Source: Glomus cerebriforme (Eukaryota; Glomeromycota; Glomeromycetes; Glomerales; Glomeraceae). Taken from it: 18,598 nucleotides of DNA. Of this stretch, positions 16,600 to 18,598 are shown piece by piece (within the stretch, counting starts at the first letter, position 1; every line of letters begins with the position of its first letter). A program made the position numbers and the translations under genes. Under the pieces are notes generated by a model. That model made no database searches. It was not told the origin of the DNA and saw only the letters and a program-made list of their open reading frames with translations. Location of the stretch: contig QKYT01001114.1 in NCBI GenBank assembly GCA_003550305.1, forward strand, positions 1 through 18,598, in the 5' to 3' direction.

Positions 16600-18426
16600 T
16601 TATGATACTTTATTTAATTCTGCCAGTACATATTCAGGAATACAATGGTGAGATTTATATTTTTTGGCAGCATATTTTGCCAATTTACCCATGATTCCTT
16701 TCCTATACAAATCCATATAGCGCCATGCCTTCCTGGCAAATTTTCTTATTGTAACTGTATTAACGGATTCTAAGGCAGTAGGAACAACATGTTGTAAGCC
16801 TGACCAAGAATAGTCACAGTTCTCTTAAGCAAATCTTTTTGCCACCCCCCAATATCGTTTAATAAAATTTAGCTCACAATAGAACTTCGGGTAAAAGATA
16901 TATTTATGCCTAGCTTCTATTATTATTTCCTCTAATGCACTTTTTTGGGATAAAAAATCTGGCTGTAGTGAAATGATTCTCTATGCACAACAATCAGTCT
17001 GATTTATATCTTCTACCTTATCCTTACACAACTGATAATTGGCATTTAACCCATTTTTCCACAAACCACATTCAACTAAAATCTGCTTCATCCCTTTTGG
17101 TTCATTATTTTTATTGACTATTGATTGATGCCAATTATCTGGTCCAAAAATCGTATCTCTCATCTTCGGTTGCTTGCCTCCAGGTTTCAGATTCATCCTA
17201 CTTGCCACGAGTGCATCAGATCTAAACGCCGCATGGTTTGAACTATTATCAAATGCAAACAAGGCAATACAGTTTGAAAAAATAGTTTCAAAAATCAGGA
17301 TTGCCTTTGTTTTCACTTGTTCGATTAGATGTTCGCTCATCCAGTATCCTTCTCGATCTTTTCCTGGTTGAAGATAAGCTTAAGCTTCTTCAGGTATGGA
17401 AGGATTTTCTTGACATTGCTGTGGATTCAATTTAAGCTGACCACATTCTTCAGACAAAAATTCACTAACTATAATGGAACGCACATTTCCCTTCTTACGT
17501 AAAGGTAATTCTCCGGACTTCATCCATATGCCTCACTTTCCGTTATTGGAGTAGAATATACACTCATTGTGAGTTACGAAAATTACTTCCTTTTTGCTAG
17601 TTTCTAATGTCAGCGGTATCCATTCTATATTTTTACCTTCGTATTTCATCATATACTTCTCGTAACCATAGATTTTGTCCAAAAAAGTTTGCCAATATTT
17701 TAAAATGTCAGGACGCTCATGACTATCATAATATATGTCTTATACAACATCATGTAATATTAGTAATAATAAATAGTTTAATGAATTTTGTAATTTATAT
17801 CATAATATAACTCATCTTGCTTTTGTGACTAAAAAAAATATCCAAGTACATTGAGCCATCATGTTGTAGTTTTTGTACTGATGGTTTTTTTTATAACTCC
17901 TGAATGAATAAGTAGTTTTTCTTCAATAAATGCTTTGAATTTTAGCAGAGTGATTTTTCCACCTTGTGAATGAATCCAAGTGTGGCATTCTTCTGCTATA
18001 TCTTCATCATCTATTAGCCGTATTGTCTTTTGATGCTTACCTTGACGGCTTATTGAAAAATGATTATTTTTGAGCCAATAATTGGCCCAATAATAAATAG
18101 TTCATGCTCTATAGGAAGCACTTTCAATAAAAACTAATTGTGCAGCTTCTTTACTAGCCATTACTTTACCTTTTCCATCATTATCCAGTCTTCTCAAATA
18201 TTCAAAGATTGCTCGTTTTTTGTTGAATTCAGACACAGATAATTTTTTTTTTGGTTTTTTTTAAGTTCAATTCTCAAACTTTCAATCCTTTAAGCTGATC
18301 ATCATATTCATTTTCCACATCATCCAAAACTTCATCAAAATCATCCGGAGTTGCTTGTTTATTTATAAGTGTTAAAATATTCATAGTTCCTTTTGCTGCT
18401 TTTGTAAAAAAAACCACTTGGCCCAT
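16600..18426 (-). pseudogene. Tc1/mariner-like DDE transposase, inactivated
   Basis: Read on the minus strand, ATG 18426-18424 may be the start (QVVFFTKAAKGTMNILT, DDFDEVLDDVENEYDDQL). After a TGA and a frame change at the A-run near 18250 comes a helix-turn-helix-like region (SEFNKKRAIFEYLRRLDNDG, ASKEAAQLVFIE, YYWANYWL, SRQGKHQKTIRLIDDEDIAE, CHTWIHSQGGK). The catalytic part follows in one unbroken register from about 17735 to the stop at 16600. It has IYYDSHERPD, VTHNECIFYSN, GELPLRKKGN, VRSIIVSEFL, FAFDNSSNHAAF, NLKPGGKQPKMRDTIFG, CGLWKNGLN, FYCELNFIKRYWGVAKRFA and KFARKAWRYMDLYRKG. In Tc1/mariner-type enzymes the first Asp lies in the THDE-like motif, the second in FDN and the Glu in LNxxE. 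Here the first is Asn (17566-17568) and the last is Lys (16858-16860); only the middle Asp is kept. Nonsense codons (TGA after SNNGK, TAA before AYLQPG, TAG before RIISLQ, TAA before ENCDYSW, and more N-terminally) confirm that it is dead. Confidence 0.85.
17725..17809. repeat. 63-bp insertion flanked by 11-bp direct repeats
   Basis: ATCATAATATA at 17725-17735 recurs at 17799-17809. The DNA between them is AT-only-like, non-coding, and interrupts the transposase frame just before IYYDSHERPD. The repeated bases encode the YYD part on both sides, so the frame appears split by a small insertion with a duplicated target. No inverted termini are visible, so slippage or template switching is also possible. 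Confidence 0.45.
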
Positions 18427-18598
18427 ATTTATTGAAATAAGTTAAATTTTTGGTTGTTCCAGTAAGGTAAGGTCTACGTTTCTTTTATTCCAGGTGTGCA
18501 TTATTTGACCAAACTAACTTACTTTTATTTTTGTCTTCATTTGGTAATTCAATTTAGGTATATAGATAAACTGTACTGTACGGTTGGCTAAACTGTAC
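18427..18598. other. Upstream flank of the transposase, small direct repeat
   Basis: No gene is visible. AAACTGTAC occurs at 18568-18576 and 18590-18598, separated by GGTTGGCT-type sequence. It could belong to the second transposon terminus or to the flanking DNA, but the window ends here. No copy of the 16483 palindrome is found in this stretch. Confidence 0.3.

Noticed and set aside
17174..17371. Plus-strand ORFs over the transposase (also 17607-17810 and 2683-2898)
   Set aside because: They are antisense to clearly conserved minus-strand coding blocks.

Overview
The window looks like a repeat-rich, gene-poor stretch of a very AT-rich fungal nuclear genome. The best guess is an arbuscular mycorrhizal fungus (Glomeromycotina, Rhizophagus/Gigaspora-like). 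Supporting signs are short introns with GT/AG borders, no bacterial operon structure, a Ty3/gypsy polyprotein, and a Tc1/mariner-like DDE transposase and a helical-plus-jacalin-like protein of types I associate with these fungi. The lineage call is inference. Scattered N positions indicate a draft assembly.

Layout. 1-790: AT-rich, with one decayed exon-like block (415-590). 808-2450: a GC-richer, ORF-less retroposed element with a poly(A) tail and 17-bp flanking duplications. 2593-3903 (minus): a broken gene for a helical protein with a jacalin-like C-terminus. 4533-4811: a decayed exon with one membrane segment. 5189-5804: a 616-bp inverted-repeat transposon. 5948-6946: a broken multi-membrane-span gene, followed by an orphan exon-like ORF (7059-7185). 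7230-7927: nested MITE material, including a complete 233-bp MITE. 8265-11329: purine-rich Lys/Glu-rich ORF relics, perhaps gag-like. 11330-12041: AT-rich repeats where reverse transcriptase would be expected. 12042-15955: Ty3/gypsy pol (RT connection, RNase H, an unrecognised 260-codon block, integrase). The integrase is split by a 1,515-bp hAT-like non-autonomous element (13859-15373) that carries about ten tandem 100-123-bp units. 15957-16070: a C-rich microsatellite with a G-quadruplex motif on the minus strand. 16483-18426 (minus): a dead Tc1/mariner-like transposase gene with its probable terminus.

No gene in the window is demonstrably intact. Most premature stops and catalytic losses can be explained by C:G to T:A changes: Trp codons become TGA or TAG, Gln codons become TAA or TAG, Asp becomes Asn and Glu becomes Lys. 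The copies of each repeat also differ mainly by transitions. This suggests cytosine-methylation decay or a RIP-like process acting on nested transposons. The layers give a relative history: the gypsy element came first and the hAT-like element later jumped into its integrase.
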